A stretch of DNA of 64,000 bases from Alphaproteobacteria bacterium (GTDB lineage: Bacteria > Pseudomonadota > Alphaproteobacteria > Geminicoccales > Geminicoccaceae), in contig JALSIM010000004.1 in the NCBI GenBank assembly GCA_026990035.1, positions 1-64,000 on the forward strand, given 5' to 3'. Shown here piece after piece: positions 17,025 to 25,523 of the stretch (position 1 is the first letter of the stretch; every line of letters begins with the position of its first letter). The notes under the pieces were generated by a model. That model made no database searches and was not told where the DNA came from. It saw only the letters and a list, made by a program, of their open reading frames with translations. The position numbers were made by a program, and so were the translations under genes.

Positions 17025-17749
17025 GCGGGCAACCTCCCTTCGATGTAGGCCCGGGCCGCGGCGCTCCGCGGGGCGGCGAAGAAGGCGGCAGCGGGGGCCT
17101 GCTCGATCACCCGCCCCGCATGGAGGAAGATCACCTCCTCGGCGAGGCGCCGGGCCTGGGCGACGTCGTGGGTGACGAGGACGATCCGGGTGCCGGCGTC
17201 GCGGGCCCGCAGGAGCAGGCTCTCGATCGCCCGGGTGGCGGCCGGATCGAGGCTCGCCGTCGGTTCGTCGAGCAGGAGCAGCTCCGGTTCCAGGGCGAGG
17301 GCGCGGGCCAGCGCCACCCGCTGCTGTTCGCCGCCCGACAGGCGGCGGGCGGGACGGCGGGCGAGACCGTCGAGCCCGCAGCCTTCGAGGGCCGCGGCGA
17401 GGCGGCGGCGGCGCTCGGCCCGCGGCAGGCCGCGGGCGGCGAGGGCGAAGGCGATGTTGGCGGCCACCGAGCGCCGCAGCAGGACGGGGCTCTGGAAGAC
17501 CATCGCCTGCCGGCGCCAGACGGCGGGTCCCGGCGGCCGCCCGTTCCAGCGGATCTCGCCGCGGCCGGGCGGCAGGAGTCCGTGGAGGATCCGCAGGAGC
17601 AGACTCTTGCCGGCGCCGTTGGCGCCGAGCACGACGGTGAGCCCCCGCGGCCCGAGGGCGAAGGTGACCTCCTTGAGGGCCGGGCGCGGCCCGAAGGCGA
17701 GGCCGAGCCCCCGCACCTCGAGGGGCAGGATCGCCCCCTCCTCAGGCAT
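17021..17749 (-). CDS. tupC: Tungstate ABC transporter, ATPase
   Basis: A 242-residue ATPase. Walker A is GANGAGKSLL, the signature is [17 protein letters not shown], Walker B is LLLLDEPTASLD and the switch His is in VLVTHDVAQAR. There is no extra C-terminal sensor domain, unlike ModC. The start overlaps the end of tupB by eight bases and the stop overlaps tupA, so the three are translationally coupled. A GTG or ATG further in would cut the first strand. Confidence 0.88.
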   Translation of the reverse strand: MPEEGAILPLEVRGLGLAFGPRPALKEVTFALGPRGLTVVLGANGAGKSLLLRILHGLLPPGRGEIRWNGRPPGPAVWRRQAMVFQSPVLLRRSVAANIAFALAARGLPRAERRRRLAAALEGCGLDGLARRPARRLSGGEQQRVALARALALEPELLLLDEPTASLDPAATRAIESLLLRARDAGTRIVLVTHDVAQARRLAEEVIFLHAGRVIEQAPAAAFFAAPRSAAARAYIEGRLPA

Positions 17750-18449
17750 GGGCGAGACGGGCCGCGGTTTCCCGCAGCAGGGCGGCGGCGCCGGTCACGA
17801 AGAGGGCGAGGGCGAGGAGCACGAGACCGAGGGCCAGGGCGAGGGCGATTTCGCCCTTCGAGGTCTCGAGGGCGATAGCGGTGGTCATCACCCGGGTGGC
17901 GTGCTTGATGTTGCCGCCGACGATCATCACCGCGCCGACCTCGGCGATCGCCCGGCCGAAGCCGGCGAGAGCCGCCGTCGCCAGGCCGAAGCGGCCCTCC
18001 CAGAGGAGGGTCGGGATCGCCCGCCAGGGGCCGATGCCGAGGGAGCGGAGCTGATCGGCGTATTCCTCCTGGAGACCGGCGAGCAGCTCCCGTGACAGGG
18101 CGGCGACGATCGGTGTCACCAGGATCGTCTGGGCGAGGATCATCGCCGCCGGGGTGTAGAGGAGCCGCAGGGCGCCGAGCGGGCCGGCGTTGGACAGGAG
18201 GATATAGACGAACAGGCCGACCACCACCGGCGGCAGCCCCATCAGCGCGTCGAGGAAGACGATCGCCGCTCCGCGGCCGCGGAAGGGAACGCTCGCCAGC
18301 AGCGCCCCGAGGGGCATGCCGAGGAGACAGGCGATGGCGACCGCGGTGAGGCTCACGGCGAGCGAAAGCCGCACGATCCCGACGAGCTCCGGATCGCCAG
18401 CCGCCATCAGCTCCAGGGCGAGGCCGAAGGCCGCTCCCAGATCCTCCAT
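17742..18449 (-). CDS. tupB: Tungstate ABC transporter, permease
   Basis: A 235-residue inner-membrane permease with five to six hydrophobic segments, and a coupling loop around LRSLGIGPWRAIPTLLWEGR followed by AIAEVGAVMIVGGNIKHATR, typical of TupB. It starts at ATG with GGGAGGG upstream and heads the minus-strand tup operon. The 87 bp to the next gene upstream should contain the promoter; an AT-rich patch lies at 18475-18495. Confidence 0.88.
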   Translation of the reverse strand: MEDLGAAFGLALELMAAGDPELVGIVRLSLAVSLTAVAIACLLGMPLGALLASVPFRGRGAAIVFLDALMGLPPVVVGLFVYILLSNAGPLGALRLLYTPAAMILAQTILVTPIVAALSRELLAGLQEEYADQLRSLGIGPWRAIPTLLWEGRFGLATAALAGFGRAIAEVGAVMIVGGNIKHATRVMTTAIALETSKGEIALALALGLVLLALALFVTGAAALLRETAARLAHA

Positions 18450-18536
18450 GCGCCCTCCCGCGTCCTGCCTGCGGATTTATCCAATTTCATGCAATTCCTG
18501 CAAGCCGTTCGCGGAAAGGGATGTCGCACGCCGGGT

Positions 18537-19919
18537 TCAGAGGTCGATCACCTTGCCGGGATTGAGGATGCCCCGCGGATCGAGGCTCCGCTTGAGGCGC
18601 CGCATCACCGCGATTTCCTCGGCGCTGCGGACATGACCGAGATAGGGCTTCTTGATGGTGCCGATGCCGTGCTCGGCGGAGACGGTGCCGCCGAATTCGC
18701 GGACCAGCCCGTAGACTTCGGCCTCGATCTCCGCCACCCGGACGCCGGCCGGGACATCGGTCACCACATGGATGTTGCCGTCCGCCACATGGCCGAAGAA
18801 GACGGCGCGGATGCCGGGAAAGCGGGCCGCGAGCCGCGGTTCGCAGGCGGCGACGTAGGCGTCCATCGCGCCGATCGCGAGACCGATGTCGAAATTGACG
18901 TGGCGGCCGAGGATCCGGGGAAATTCGGCCACCGCGTCGCGCACCGCCCAGAGATCCCGGATGTCGGCTTCGGAACGGGCCACCACCGCATCGGCGATCA
19001 GCCCGTCGCGGAACAGCTCCTCGAGGAGCCCCTCGAAACGGGCGCCGTCCGCGGCCGGATCGTAGCCCTGCGCCTCGAGCAGGAGATACATGCCGTGGCG
19101 GTCGGCGAGGGGCGCCCGCAGCTCGGGCAGACGACCGGTGAGCAGGGCGTAGAAGCCCGGCCACATCGCCTCGAAGGCGGAAAGCCGGCCGCCGAGCCCG
19201 GTGCGGGCCCGCTCGAGCAGGGCGATCACCGCCGTGAAGTCGCGCAGCCCGCAGAAGGCCACCGACCGGCTGCGGGGGCGCGGCTGCAACCGCAGCACCG
19301 CCCGGCTGATGACCCCGAGCACCCCCTCCGAGCCGATGAAGAGCTGCTTGAGGTCGAAACCGGCGTTGTTCTTGATCAGCCTGTTGAGGCCGGTCAGCAC
19401 GGTGCCGTCGGCCAGCACCACCTCGAGCCCGAGCACCATCTCGCGGGCCATGCCGAAACGCACCACCCGGTTGCCGCCGGCGTTGGTGGCGAGATTGCCG
19501 CCGATCTGACAGGAACCGCGGGCTCCGAGATCGAGGGGCAGGAGGAGGCCGGCCTCCTCGGCGGCCCGCTGGGCGGTCTCCAGGACCGTCCCGGCCCGCA
19601 CCGTCATGGTCGCCGTCGCCGGATCGATCTCCTCGATGCCGGTCAGCCGCTCGAGGGACAGGGCGACGGCGCCGCCATCCGGCCGCGCCCCGCCGGCGAG
19701 GCCGGTGAGACCGCCCTGGGGGACGACGCCCTGGCGGTGATCGTTGCAGATCCGCAGACAGGCGGCGAGTTCGGTGGTCGTGGCCGGCCGCAGCAGGGCC
19801 CGTGGCGGCACCGGCTCGAGGCCCGCCCAGTCGTTCCAGTACCGCTCCGGCACCGCCTCGGCCGGGGTGACGACCGTCTCCCCCAGTTCCTGCCGCAGCT
19901 TTCCGACCGGCTCGTCCAT
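18537..19919 (-). CDS. FAD-linked oxidase (D-lactate/D-2-hydroxyacid dehydrogenase type)
   Basis: A 460-residue enzyme of the GlcD/Dld family. The PCMH-type FAD domain includes VPQGGLTGLAGGARPDGGAV and GGNLATNAGGNRVVRFG. The C-terminal FAD-oxidase domain includes GHVADGNIHVV and the family end VSAEHGIGTIKKPYLG, with DPRGILNPGKVIDL. It would oxidise a D-2-hydroxyacid such as lactate, glycolate or 2-hydroxyglutarate; the substrate is not determined. ATG at 19919 sits right after GAGAGGAG; the open frame extends 41 codons upstream without similarity. Confidence 0.87.
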   Translation of the reverse strand: MDEPVGKLRQELGETVVTPAEAVPERYWNDWAGLEPVPPRALLRPATTTELAACLRICNDHRQGVVPQGGLTGLAGGARPDGGAVALSLERLTGIEEIDPATATMTVRAGTVLETAQRAAEEAGLLLPLDLGARGSCQIGGNLATNAGGNRVVRFGMAREMVLGLEVVLADGTVLTGLNRLIKNNAGFDLKQLFIGSEGVLGVISRAVLRLQPRPRSRSVAFCGLRDFTAVIALLERARTGLGGRLSAFEAMWPGFYALLTGRLPELRAPLADRHGMYLLLEAQGYDPAADGARFEGLLEELFRDGLIADAVVARSEADIRDLWAVRDAVAEFPRILGRHVNFDIGLAIGAMDAYVAACEPRLAARFPGIRAVFFGHVADGNIHVVTDVPAGVRVAEIEAEVYGLVREFGGTVSAEHGIGTIKKPYLGHVRSAEEIAVMRRLKRSLDPRGILNPGKVIDL

Positions 19920-20001
19920 CTCCTCTCCCGCCCGCCCGGCGGGGAAGGTTTTGGCAACGATGCGCCGCGACGGCAACAGGCGGTGTGGCGACGGCCGCCG
20001 G

Positions 20002-21219
20002 TCAGGCGGCTTTCCGGATCGCCAGCCGCCGCCAGACCTCACCGAGGGCGATCAGCAGTTCGTCCATCAGGGAATCCCCGTGCAGCGGGCTCGGCGTGAT
20101 CCGGAGCCGCTCGGTGCCCCGCGGCACGGTCGGGAAGTTGATCGGCTGGATGTAGATGCCGAAACCGTCGAGCAGCAGGTCGGAAGCCTGCTTGCACTGC
20201 ACCGGATCGCCCACCAGCAGCGGCACGATGTGGGTCACCGAGGGCATCACCGGCAGGCCGGCTTCGCGCAGCCGGTCCTTGAGCCGGGCCGCCCGTTCCT
20301 GGTGTCGCGCCCGCAGCCGCCGCCCCTCCTCGCCCTTGAGCAGGCGCACCGAGGCCAGCGCTCCACCCACGGTGGCCGGGGTCAGGGAGGTGGTGAAGAT
20401 GAAACCGGAAGCGTGGGAGCGGACGGCGTCCACCAGCGCCTGCGAGGCGGCGATGTAGCCCCCCATGCAGCCGTAGGCCTTGGCCAGGGTGCCCTGGATC
20501 ACGTCGACACGATCCATGCAGGCGATCTTTTCGGCGACGCCGCCGCCGCGGGCGCCGTACATGCCGACGGCGTGGACCTCGTCGAGATAGGTCATGGCGT
20601 TGTAACGGTCGGCGAGATCGCAGATCTCGGCGATCGGGCCGATGTCGCCATCCATCGAATAGACGCTCTCGAAGACGATCAGCTTGGCCCGCTCGCGCGG
20701 CTCGGCGGCGAGCAGCGCTTCCAGATGGTCGAGATCGTTGTGGCGGAAGATCCGCTTTTCGCAGCGCGAACTCCGGACCCCGGCGATCATCGAGGCGTGA
20801 TTGAGCTCGTCGGAAAGGATCAGGCAGTCGGGCAGCAGCTTGGCGATGGTGCTGATCGCCGCCTCGTTGGCGACATAGCCGGAGGTGAACAGGAGGGCCG
20901 CCGGCTTGCGGTGCAGATCGGCGAGCTCCGCCTCGAGCAGCACGTGCAGATGGGTGGTGCCCGAGATGTTGCGGGTGCCGCCGGCACCGGCGCCGTAGGA
21001 TTCGAGGGCCTCCCGCGCCGCCTCCAGGACCGCCGGATGCTGTCCCATGCCGAGGTAGTCGTTGGAGCACCAGACGGTGACCTCGCCGACCCCGTCCGGC
21101 CGATGGTGTCTGGCGTTGGGGAATCTGCCGACCTGCCGCGCCAGATCGGCGAACACGCGATATCGCCCCTCGGCCTTGATGCGGGCGATGGCGTCGGCGA
21201 AGAACTGTTCGTACCTCAT
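20002..21219 (-). CDS. hemA: 5-aminolevulinate synthase
   Basis: A 405-residue PLP enzyme that condenses succinyl-CoA with glycine to form 5-aminolevulinate, the first step of haem (and, where present, bacteriochlorophyll) synthesis in alphaproteobacteria. It begins [20 protein letters not shown] as usual. Landmarks are [25 protein letters not shown], the PLP-phenol contact [10 protein letters not shown] and the Schiff-base lysine in [14 protein letters not shown]. The start is ATG after AGGGGAAG. An inverted repeat lies 55 bases upstream. The length matches bacterial ALAS. Confidence 0.95.
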   Translation of the reverse strand: MRYEQFFADAIARIKAEGRYRVFADLARQVGRFPNARHHRPDGVGEVTVWCSNDYLGMGQHPAVLEAAREALESYGAGAGGTRNISGTTHLHVLLEAELADLHRKPAALLFTSGYVANEAAISTIAKLLPDCLILSDELNHASMIAGVRSSRCEKRIFRHNDLDHLEALLAAEPRERAKLIVFESVYSMDGDIGPIAEICDLADRYNAMTYLDEVHAVGMYGARGGGVAEKIACMDRVDVIQGTLAKAYGCMGGYIAASQALVDAVRSHASGFIFTTSLTPATVGGALASVRLLKGEEGRRLRARHQERAARLKDRLREAGLPVMPSVTHIVPLLVGDPVQCKQASDLLLDGFGIYIQPINFPTVPRGTERLRITPSPLHGDSLMDELLIALGEVWRRLAIRKAA

Positions 21220-21273
21220 CTCGGCTTCCCCTGCCGCTGGAACCGGACCAGCCCCTTTCGACCGGATAACACT

Positions 21274-21291
21274 ATGGCGCCGGGACGCCAT
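21274..21291. promoter_or_regulatory. Inverted repeat upstream of hemA
   Basis: ATGGCG-CCGGGA-CGCCAT is a perfect six-base inverted repeat placed 55 to 72 bases before the hemA start codon, where a promoter or operator would be. No regulator can be named. Confidence 0.3.
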
Positions 21292-21358
21292 CGCAACCTT
21301 GTCCCAGGTCAAGACCGGGGAACCGCGCTGTCCGGTCGCAGGCGGCGGCGACGGGAAG

Positions 21359-22411
21359 TCAGATGAAGCGGACCCGGACGAGGGTCCCCAGATCCTCGAA
21401 ATCGAAGGGGCGGTCGGGCCGCAGCACCACCCGGGCGTAGCGTCCCCCCTCACCGCCCGCGCCTTCGAGGGCGGCGAGACCGGGCTTGAAGTCGATACGC
21501 TCGATCTGGGCCAGGACCGGCCCGCTCCGCCCCGGAAGATAGATCTCGGCCCGCTGGCCGATCTCCAGGCGTGCGGCCTGGGCCACGGGGAGCCGGGCGC
21601 GCACCAGCAGCGGCCTGTCGGCGGCCGCCAGGGCCGCCACCGCCTCGCCCGTGCGGGCGTACTGGCCGGGCGGCACCAGCCAGTCCAGGAGCACGCATTC
21701 GCAGGGGCTCTCCAGTACCGCGGTGCGATCCTGCGGGTCCCGGACCCGCACTACGGCGTCGCCGGGTGCGTAGATGTCCTTGCGCGGCATCGCCTCCACC
21801 TTACCGCCGAAGGGGGCGCGCAGTTCCGCCACCGGGACCCAGACGACGGCGTCCTCGGTCTTGACGACGAAGAACTTCTCGCGCACCCCGACCGCCACCA
21901 GCCCGGCCAGCACCACCGCCGCCATCAGGAGCAGCCCGTACCCCAGGATCCGGCGCAGCCGCCGGCCCAGCCCTTCCTCCTCGGCGAAGGGATCGCCGAT
22001 CGGCGCGCGCACCCGGAGCTCGGCCCCGTTTTCCCGGGCGGCGATGGCGAGCACGTCGCCGGCACTGACGATCTCGCCCGAAAGATAGGCGTCCACCAGA
22101 TACCGGAAGAGATCGAGCTGGCCCTTGGAAAGGCCGATGAACTTGCAGCCGAAACGCGGCAGTTTCCCCTCCACGTAGACCATCTGGCAGTCGACGGGGA
22201 GGACGATCTCGAAATCCTCGAAGGGGAAGAAGAGACGGACCGGAAACCGCTCGCCGGGCTGACGCGAGGTGATCTCGGCCGCGACGCCGAAGCCGCCGAG
22301 GGACCAGTCGTCGGTGACGAAGCGCGTGCCGTCGATCTCGACGCCGATCGGGATGCGCAGGCGGATGTGCTGGCGGTGGATCTCGGTCTCGTGGGCGATC
22401 TGTCCCTGCAT
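21359..22411 (-). CDS. alg44: Alg44-like PilZ and membrane-fusion protein
   Basis: A 350-residue inner-membrane protein. Residues about 12-110 form a PilZ domain with both c-di-GMP motifs, RQHIR and DWSLGG. One transmembrane helix at about 163-183 follows. The periplasmic part is a HlyD-like membrane-fusion domain ([20 protein letters not shown] and barrel strands). This matches Alg44, which binds c-di-GMP and activates the Alg8 polymerase. It starts ten bases after the alg8 stop with GAGGA within the preceding gene. No other alginate gene is nearby. Confidence 0.85.
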   Translation of the reverse strand: MQGQIAHETEIHRQHIRLRIPIGVEIDGTRFVTDDWSLGGFGVAAEITSRQPGERFPVRLFFPFEDFEIVLPVDCQMVYVEGKLPRFGCKFIGLSKGQLDLFRYLVDAYLSGEIVSAGDVLAIAARENGAELRVRAPIGDPFAEEEGLGRRLRRILGYGLLLMAAVVLAGLVAVGVREKFFVVKTEDAVVWVPVAELRAPFGGKVEAMPRKDIYAPGDAVVRVRDPQDRTAVLESPCECVLLDWLVPPGQYARTGEAVAALAAADRPLLVRARLPVAQAARLEIGQRAEIYLPGRSGPVLAQIERIDFKPGLAALEGAGGEGGRYARVVLRPDRPFDFEDLGTLVRVRFI

Positions 22412-22420
22412 GGGAATTCC

Positions 22421-23926
22421 TCAGGAGATGGGCGGGCCCGACAGGCTCGGCGGCAGCTCCAGCGCCCCTGTCAGGAAGGCGATGGCCACCACCAGGGTGG
22501 CGAGTGCCAATGTATGGACGAAGGTGGAGCCGATTTCGTGCCAGCGGCCGGCGCCGACGCTGCGGCGGGCGATGTCCTGCCGCGTCCAGCGCTGGCGATC
22601 GAGACGGAAGAGGACGTAGGTCTTGACCAGCGCACCGTAGACCTGGGTGTAGTAGAGGAGCGGCGGGTAGAGCCCGCTGATCCGTTCCCGCGCGGTCAGC
22701 AGGGCGAGACCGAGGACCAGGCGGGTGGTCATCACCCACAGGGCGTAGGTGTAGAGGAAGAGCGGCGAGACGGCGAGGGCGAAGCCGATCGCCGCGGTCG
22801 GCCCGATCAGCGGGGTCCACATGGACAGCCGCTGGTCGATCAGACACCACCAGGTGAACAGGCCGATGCGTCGCGGGCCCAGTTCGATGGCCCGACCGCT
22901 GCTGCGCAGCATGTTGCCGAACCAGCGCAGCATGAGCTGGGTGGAGGCCCGCAGGAAGCCCGGCGCCGGCGGCTCCTCGATGGTCCAGATCCTGACGTCC
23001 GGCACGTAGAGCATCGGCAGTCCGCGTTCCAGCAGCCAGAACCAGGTCGATTTGTCCTCGCCGGTCAGGAAGGTGATCCGGCCGAGGCGCCAATGGTCCA
23101 GGGAATCGTTGCGGACGATCTCGATGAAACCGGGATGGGTCGCCACCGACGCCCGGTAGATCGACATCCGGCCGGTCATCACCAGCAGGCGCCGCGACAG
23201 ACCCAGCGACGACATCAGCACGTGACGCTGGGCGAAACGCAACCGGTGCCAGTGGCGCATCAGCAGCCCGCCGTCGGTGATCGCGTCCTCGTCGGTGGTC
23301 AGCCCGGCGAGATCCGGCATCAGCCGCAGGAAGGGCAGACAGCGGGAAAGCGCGTGCGGCGCCAGGAGACTGTCGCCGTCCATCACCACCACCGCATCGT
23401 CGGGCCGCGGCCGCATCCGCGCCACCGCCCTAAGTGCCGCGGCCAGCGCGTCGCGCTTGCCGCCCGGACCCAGCCGTACGAACACCAGCCGCACCTGCTC
23501 GGGCGGCTGCAGCCTGGCGAAGATCGCCTTGATGAACCGCTGATCGGCGAGCTCGACGATCGAGGCGACGATCGTCACCGGCCCGCCGTAGCGCACCGCC
23601 TCCTCGATCGCCGCCCGGTAGACCGCGGCGGTGGTTTCCGCCCGGATGCGGTAGCTGGTGATCACCAGGAACACCCGATCGGCCATCGCCGGATCGCCGG
23701 CCAACGCCGCCTCCTCGGCCAACCGCGTCGCGGCCCGCCGCCAGCGGGGAAAGACGCGGCGACGGTAGATCACCGAGCGCACCAGATGGACGAACCCCCA
23801 GCCGTAACGCCAGAGGCCGACGACGCCGATGATGACCACGAACTCGCGGGCCGCCGGATCCCACACGCCCGGCGGGGCGTTGACCAGGAGCGCCGCCAGG
23901 GCGAGCAGATAGAGGAGGAGATACAT
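22421..23926 (-). CDS. alg8: Alg8-like glycosyltransferase, polysaccharide synthase
   Basis: A 501-residue family 2 processive glycosyltransferase with two N-terminal and several C-terminal membrane helices. Visible catalytic motifs are VVMDGDSLLAPHAL (metal/UDP- or GDP-sugar), LTGEDKSTWFWLLERG (general base region) and the QLMLRWFGNMLRS motif, the QxxRW type. Length and pairing with Alg44 fit Alg8, the mannuronan polymerase (about 494 residues). Because algD, K, E, G, X, L and A are absent here, the product may be another polymer. ATG at 23926 follows GAGGATCCGGGA. Confidence 0.85.
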   Translation of the reverse strand: MYLLLYLLALAALLVNAPPGVWDPAAREFVVIIGVVGLWRYGWGFVHLVRSVIYRRRVFPRWRRAATRLAEEAALAGDPAMADRVFLVITSYRIRAETTAAVYRAAIEEAVRYGGPVTIVASIVELADQRFIKAIFARLQPPEQVRLVFVRLGPGGKRDALAAALRAVARMRPRPDDAVVVMDGDSLLAPHALSRCLPFLRLMPDLAGLTTDEDAITDGGLLMRHWHRLRFAQRHVLMSSLGLSRRLLVMTGRMSIYRASVATHPGFIEIVRNDSLDHWRLGRITFLTGEDKSTWFWLLERGLPMLYVPDVRIWTIEEPPAPGFLRASTQLMLRWFGNMLRSSGRAIELGPRRIGLFTWWCLIDQRLSMWTPLIGPTAAIGFALAVSPLFLYTYALWVMTTRLVLGLALLTARERISGLYPPLLYYTQVYGALVKTYVLFRLDRQRWTRQDIARRSVGAGRWHEIGSTFVHTLALATLVVAIAFLTGALELPPSLSGPPIS

Positions 23927-24316
23927 TCCCGGATCCTCAGCCCGGCCGTGGCGGCGGTCGCCCGGCGGCGCCCCCCGCCCGCCGGCCGGCGGGTGCGTGC
24001 AGCGCCCGTGTTCGGGATTTCACCACCGTGTTCGCCGATCCCTCGTCGTCACGATCCTCGATCCGGCCGCCGACCGCCGTACGGGCGCCCCGGCCGCGCA
24101 GGGATGATGCGCTTTCATCCTTAACATTAGGTTACCATCGACCGCGTCGCCACCGGGTTCCCACGAGGCCTTACCGGACTTCGGGCGGCAGCGGCAAGGG
24201 GCGGTGGTGACGGAGTCGTGAGTCCCCCCGTCTTCCACCGGTCGAACGGGCGGAGTAGACTCCGCGGCGCGAGACCCGTCTCCCGGATCTCCACCGATGC
24301 GAGGGAACAGTCCGCC
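23927..24316. other. Divergent intergenic region between alg8 and a response regulator gene
   Basis: This 390-bp region must carry promoters for alg8 (minus) and the response regulator (plus). An AT-rich patch at 24113-24136 contains TAAC-ATTAG-GTTA (24122-24134), a small inverted repeat that could be a regulator site. Short open frames have no ribosome sites. Nothing else is recognisable. Confidence 0.45.
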
Positions 24317-25003
24317 ATGGTCCGCGCGCGTCAGATCCTGCTGGTCGACGACGATGAGCCGTTCCGTACCGAACTCGCCGACCAGCTCCGTCTCCACGAG
24401 GGGCTCGAGGTTCGCGAGGCCGGCACCGGCAGAGCGGCCCTCGAGGCGGTCGAGGCGCACACCTTCGACGCCCTCATTCTCGACGTCGGCCTGCCGGATA
24501 CCGACGGCCGCGATCTCTGCCGCCTGATCCGCAAGCGCGGGGTCAAGGCGCCGATCCTCATGCTCACCGCCCATGCCGGCGACGCCGATACCATCCTCGG
24601 TCTCGACAGCGGGGCCAACGACTACGTCGCCAAGCCGGTCCGCCTCGGGGTCCTGCTGGCGCGGCTGCGGGCCCAACTCCGGCAGTTCGAGCTCAGCGAC
24701 GACGCCATCTTCCAGATCGGCCCCTACCGCTTCCGGCCGGCCGCCAAGATGCTGCTGGCGGACGACAACAAGAAGATCCATCTGACGGAGAAGGAAACGG
24801 CGATCCTGAAGTATCTCTATCGGGTGGGCGACCGCCCGGTCTCGCGCGAGGTTCTCCTCGACGAGGTCTGGGGCTACAATGCCGGCGTCACGACCCATAC
24901 GCTCGAGACCCACATCTATCGGCTGCGGCAGAAGATCGAACCGCGGCCCGGCGAGACCACCATCTTGGTGACCGAACCCGGGGGCTACCGGTTGGTCCGC
25001 TGA
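24317..25003 (+). CDS. OmpR/PhoB-family response regulator
   Basis: A 228-residue two-component regulator. The receiver domain has acidic Asp11-Asp12-Asp13 (LLVDDDEPF), the phospho-acceptor Asp56 in LILDVGLPDTDG, the Thr of MLTAHAG and Lys106 in VAKPVRLG. The C-terminal winged helix (about 130-228) has LTEKETAILKYLYRV and the recognition segment TTHTLETHIYRLRQKIE. No histidine kinase is adjacent, so its partner is elsewhere. It is divergent from alg8-alg44 and is a candidate controller of that pair. ATG at 24317 follows GAGGG. Confidence 0.9.
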   Translation: MVRARQILLVDDDEPFRTELADQLRLHEGLEVREAGTGRAALEAVEAHTFDALILDVGLPDTDGRDLCRLIRKRGVKAPILMLTAHAGDADTILGLDSGANDYVAKPVRLGVLLARLRAQLRQFELSDDAIFQIGPYRFRPAAKMLLADDNKKIHLTEKETAILKYLYRVGDRPVSREVLLDEVWGYNAGVTTHTLETHIYRLRQKIEPRPGETTILVTEPGGYRLVR

Positions 25004-25081
25004 AGCGGGCGCATGGGAAGAAAGGGGGCGGTCGCCGGTGGTGCGCCGTCCCGCAATGAACAGGGCGGAGGGGAGGCTGCC

Positions 25082-25444
25082 ATGTGCCGAATCTATGCTG
25101 CCACGGACCCGCGCAAATGCGAGGCGGTGACCCGCTCGGTGCGGATCAACGGCCTCGTCACCTCGATCCGGCTCGAGGCCCGGTTCTGGGAGATCCTCGA
25201 CGAGATGGCCGCGGCCGAAGGCTTCACCACACCGCGGTTCCTGAGCGTGCTCTACGACGAGATCATGGATCTGCGCGGCGAGGTGCGGAATTTCGCTTCC
25301 CTGCTGCGGGTGATCTGCACGACCTGGCTGGCCCGCCGACCGGCCGTCGCGGAGAACGCGGTACCGGCGCTGGGACCGGTGCGCGAGCCGGCCGGGAGCG
25401 TCGCCGGCGGGGGATCCTTTACGGATCGAACACCGCCGGTATAA
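25082..25444 (+). CDS. Ribbon-helix-helix (RHH_4-like) protein
   Basis: A 120-residue protein beginning MCRIYAATDPRKCEAVTRSV, then RINGLVTSIRLEARFWEILD, a conserved alphaproteobacterial family with a ribbon-helix-helix fold (Pfam RHH_4). The beta strand RSVRINGLVTSIRLE would contact DNA and the two helices follow. About 35 C-terminal residues are low complexity. A strong GGAGGGGAGG site precedes the ATG at 25082. It lies between the response regulator and the amine dehydrogenase operon, whose -10 box overlaps its stop codon, so it may be co-transcribed with or control its neighbours. Confidence 0.82.
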   Translation: MCRIYAATDPRKCEAVTRSVRINGLVTSIRLEARFWEILDEMAAAEGFTTPRFLSVLYDEIMDLRGEVRNFASLLRVICTTWLARRPAVAENAVPALGPVREPAGSVAGGGSFTDRTPPV

Positions 25445-25445
25445 T
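25418..25445 (+). promoter_or_regulatory. Probable sigma-70 promoter of the amine dehydrogenase operon
   Basis: TATAAT at 25440-25445 is a perfect -10 box, rare in this GC-rich DNA. TTTACG at 25418-25423 gives four of six matches to the -35 consensus with a 16-base spacer. It lies 79 bp before the mauB-like ATG and overlaps the stop codon of the ribbon-helix-helix gene. Short GGATC copies (25412-25416, 25423-25427) flank the -35. Confidence 0.6.
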
Positions 25446-25523
25446 GTCCCGAACCGAGCGTCGAACGAGACGCGAACCGGGCCGCAAGGATGTCCGGAAA
25501 AGAACCGATCGGGGAGGTTTCAG

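Noticed and set aside
12856-17048. Very long open frames of more than 1000 codons on both strands
   Set aside because: They lie opposite or out of frame with the EamA, amidase, regulator and tup genes, are rich in Arg, Gly, Pro and Ala, and match no fold. They are by-products of high GC at third codon positions. Only the C-terminal EamA part of the minus-strand frame is real.
22421-23926. Cellulose synthase as the identity of the Alg8-like enzyme
   Set aside because: The protein lacks a C-terminal PilZ domain, has the Alg8 length and is paired with an Alg44-type PilZ/membrane-fusion protein.
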